Shown here piece after piece: positions 62,053 to 64,000 of a DNA stretch of 64,000 bases. The stretch's first letter is position 1. Each line of letters opens with the position of its first letter. The notes under the pieces are model-generated. The model searched no databases and was not told the origin of the DNA. It worked only from the letters and a program-made list of their open reading frames with translations. Location of the stretch: contig NZ_CP132339.1 in assembly GCF_030944405.1 (NCBI RefSeq), forward strand, positions 2,728,001 through 2,792,000, in the 5' to 3' direction. A program made the position numbers and the translations under genes. Origin of the DNA: Janthinobacterium sp. J1-1 (GTDB lineage: Bacteria; Pseudomonadota; Gammaproteobacteria; Burkholderiales; Burkholderiaceae_D).

Positions 62053-62937
62053 TTACGCCAGCGCCACCGTCATGCCCTCGGCCGCCAGGAAGACCTGCAG
62101 CGGTCCCAGCCGCCCCGCAAAGCGCGCCATCACGTCGGCAAACACGGCTTCCAGCTGATCGTCGCTGCGGCCCGGTTCGTGGTGGGTGCAATACAGCCGT
62201 TTGGCGCCGCAGCGCAGGGCCAGTTCGAACGCGCCGTCGAAGGTGCCGTGGCCCCAGCCGCGTTTGTTCGCGTATTCCTCGCGCGTGTACGAGCAGTCCA
62301 TGATCAAGGCGTCGACGCCGGCAATCGCCTTGTCGATGGCGCCCTGGCGCTGGGCGATGACGGCTTCGCAGGCGGCGTGCTCGGGCGTGCCGCTGGCGTA
62401 TGGATTGGCAAACGGTTCATGGTCGCCGCTGAAAAACAGCGAGGCGCCGCCGGACTCGATGCGGTAGCCCAGGTTGATCACCGGGTGGTTCATTTCGGCG
62501 TTCGTCACCACCGCGTCGGCCACTGCCACGCGTTCGCCGACGGCCAGGGTGCGGTAGTCGATCTCGGCCGCCATGGCCGCTTCGCTGACGGGAAAATAAT
62601 TGTTCTGCAGCTGCGTGGCCATCACGTGCTCGATACCATTGCCGGCCGCATCCGCCGCGCCATACAGGCGCACGCGGCTGCCGCGGATGAAGAGTGGCGC
62701 GAACATCGGCAGGCCATGGATATGGTCCCAGTGGCTGTGGGTGATCAGGATGTGCGCCGTCGCCGGTCCTGGCGGCAGTGCGCCGGCCAGGGCGAAGAGG
62801 CCGCTGCCGCCATCGAGTACCAGCAGGGCATCGCCGGCCGTGCGCACTTCGATGCAGGTCGTGTTGCCGCCGTAGCGCACCGTGTGCGGGCCGGGCGAGG
62901 GGATCGAACCGCGCACGCCCCTGAAGGTGAATTTCAT
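62053..62937 (-). CDS. MBL-fold metallo-hydrolase
   Basis: A 294-residue metallo-beta-lactamase-fold hydrolase. Metal ligands are in LITHSHWDHIHGLPMF, the later His in NAEMNHPVINLGYRI, the bridging Asp in LFFSGDHEPF and a C-terminal His in YCTHHEPG. The N-terminus (FRGVRGSIPSPGPHTVRYGGNTTC) is of the PhnP/RNase Z-like type that includes cyclic-phosphodiesterases. The substrate is unknown. It is divergent from the GAF-HD gene at the window end. Confidence 0.88.
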   Translation of the reverse strand: MKFTFRGVRGSIPSPGPHTVRYGGNTTCIEVRTAGDALLVLDGGSGLFALAGALPPGPATAHILITHSHWDHIHGLPMFAPLFIRGSRVRLYGAADAAGNGIEHVMATQLQNNYFPVSEAAMAAEIDYRTLAVGERVAVADAVVTNAEMNHPVINLGYRIESGGASLFFSGDHEPFANPYASGTPEHAACEAVIAQRQGAIDKAIAGVDALIMDCSYTREEYANKRGWGHGTFDGAFELALRCGAKRLYCTHHEPGRSDDQLEAVFADVMARFAGRLGPLQVFLAAEGMTVALA

Positions 62938-63117
62938 CGCTGCCTTGTTATACTGTAACGATTGTTGATTCTATTCTAATTGTCGTGCACGAAACGGCAT
63001 TTTTTAATAGTTGTTGTGTTTCGGAAATCTATTTTCAGTTGTTGCCTTTTTGTAATGTACAGCCGGCAGCCGGCAACGTTACACTGGCGGTTGTTGCCAC
63101 TTCCCCAGTCCTCCACC

Positions 63118-64000
63118 ATGCTCCAGCTGCACCCCGAGCAAATTGCCCAGCGGCTCGACCAGCTGACTGAACTGAGCGTCGAACTGGGCCGTGGCGCGGC
63201 GGCAGGCATGCTGCACGGCGGCGATATCACGCCCCTGCTCGAACGCATCGTGCTGGTCGCCAAGGACATGACGGGCGCCGATGGCGGCACCTTGTACCGC
63301 CCCAGCGCCGATGGCCGCAGCCTGGAATTTCATATCAGTATCAATGACAGCCTGGGGCTGCGCCAGGGCGCCAGCGCCGGCGTGGCGGTCGGCGTGCCGG
63401 GCGTGGCGCTGTGGCAGGAAGACGGCGCACCCAATCTGGCGTCGGTGGCGGCGTATGCCGCGCACCGCCGGGTGTCGGTCAATATCGACGATGTGTACCA
63501 GTCGGGCGAATTCAATTTCTCGGGCATGCGCGCCTTTGACGGCCATTATGGCTACCGTTCCAGGTCGTTCCTGACGGTACCGATGAGCGACCATGAAGGC
63601 GAGCTGATCGGCGTGCTGCAACTGATCAACGCCCAGGACCGCGAGACCGGCGCGGTGCAGGCGTTTTCCGCCACCGACCAGCGCTTTATCGAGGCCCTGG
63701 CGGCGCAGGCGGCCGTGGCGCTGACCAATCAATTGCTGCTGCGCCAGCTGGAACAGTTGCTGGAATCCCTGGTCAACCTGATCAATATCGGCATCGATGA
63801 AAAGTCGCCCTACACGGGCCGGCACTGCCAGTTCGTGCCCGAGCTGACCATGATGCTGGCCGACGCCGTGCACGCCACCACGCACGGCCCGATGGCAGGT
63901 TTCCAGTTGAGCGAGAACGAACGCAAGCAGCTGTGGCTGGCAGGCCTGCTGCACGACTGCGGCAAGATCACCACCCCGGTGCACGTGGTCGACAAGGCCA
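63118..64000 (+). CDS. GAF and HD-domain phosphohydrolase (cut off by the window end)
   Basis: The first 294 residues of a protein that runs past the window. A GAF domain covers about 25-200 (LERIVLVAKDMTGADGGTLY to LEALAAQAAVALTN type sequence), then a linker and the start of an HD domain with the metal motif LLHDCGKITTPVHVVDKA. Such GAF-HD proteins are related to HD-GYP cyclic-di-GMP phosphodiesterases, but the GYP part would lie beyond 64000. No ribosome site is obvious before the ATG at 63118. Confidence 0.85.
   Translation, partial: MLQLHPEQIAQRLDQLTELSVELGRGAAAGMLHGGDITPLLERIVLVAKDMTGADGGTLYRPSADGRSLEFHISINDSLGLRQGASAGVAVGVPGVALWQEDGAPNLASVAAYAAHRRVSVNIDDVYQSGEFNFSGMRAFDGHYGYRSRSFLTVPMSDHEGELIGVLQLINAQDRETGAVQAFSATDQRFIEALAAQAAVALTNQLLLRQLEQLLESLVNLINIGIDEKSPYTGRHCQFVPELTMMLADAVHATTHGPMAGFQLSENERKQLWLAGLLHDCGKITTPVHVVDKA

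Overview
The window is a 64 kb piece of a GC-rich betaproteobacterial chromosome. The conserved order leuC-entericidin-leuD-leuB-asd-fimV-truA-trpFBA-accD-folC-SPOR-cvpA-purF-metZ-like, followed by lexA, rpsF-priB-rpsR-rplI-dnaB and a DUF47/Pit pair, is what is expected of Burkholderiales, and the protein sequences look most like Oxalobacteraceae (Janthinobacterium, Massilia or Duganella type). This assignment comes from gene order and protein character, not from a search. No rRNA, tRNA, insertion sequence, prophage or CRISPR array was seen. Two copies of a palindromic REP-like element are present (37-70 and 47957-47994).

Layout. 74-6704: a large membrane-bound cysteine-repeat/Sel1 protein, an EamA exporter, an O-methyltransferase, a free-methionine-sulfoxide reductase, and a LysR regulator divergent from an aldo/keto reductase. 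6792-12927: a signalling cluster of stand-alone CheR, a CheB without receiver, a receiver-kinase and a multi-PAS hybrid kinase. 13488-21147: RecQ followed by the four-gene ligase-associated DNA repair cassette (MBL-fold exonuclease, ATP-dependent ligase, Lhr-like helicase, PdeM phosphoesterase). 21306-23294: small hydrophilic stress-type proteins, DUF2239 and a PNPOx-like stress protein. 23437-27939: a Fur-box-headed operon (PepSY-type membrane protein, DUF2271, DUF4198, ApbE, membrane-anchored flavodoxin/reductase) that reads as a trans-membrane flavin electron chain for iron. 28542-30473: a second Fur-box operon (HemP, unknown 109 aa protein, DUF2325 protein). 30614-33068: a Crp/Fnr regulator, a NarL-type response regulator, and a universal stress protein behind a perfect FNR box.

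33429-36169 is a cheZ-cheA bicistron without cheY or cheW. From 37611 on, the window is core metabolism and information processing: leucine, aspartate-family and tryptophan biosynthesis, fatty-acid and folate steps, purine entry, a sulfhydrylase, the SOS repressor with two operators, the S6-PriB-S18-L9 operon, the replicative helicase and phosphate uptake. It closes with two small hypotheticals, an MBL-fold hydrolase and a GAF-HD phosphohydrolase cut off by the window end.

Most notable observations: the Fur-controlled flavin chain with a DGVSGAT flavinylation motif in the DUF2271 protein; a leucine-rich 19-residue upstream ORF whose stop overlaps the leuC start; a Glu at the catalytic Asp60 position of TrpA; a probable CTG start for priB; -10 boxes that would make truA and dnaB mRNAs leaderless or nearly so; ten cysteine pairs in the first gene; paired ACCCGGGT operators around a promoter; and the uncharacterised HemP-DUF2325 operon.
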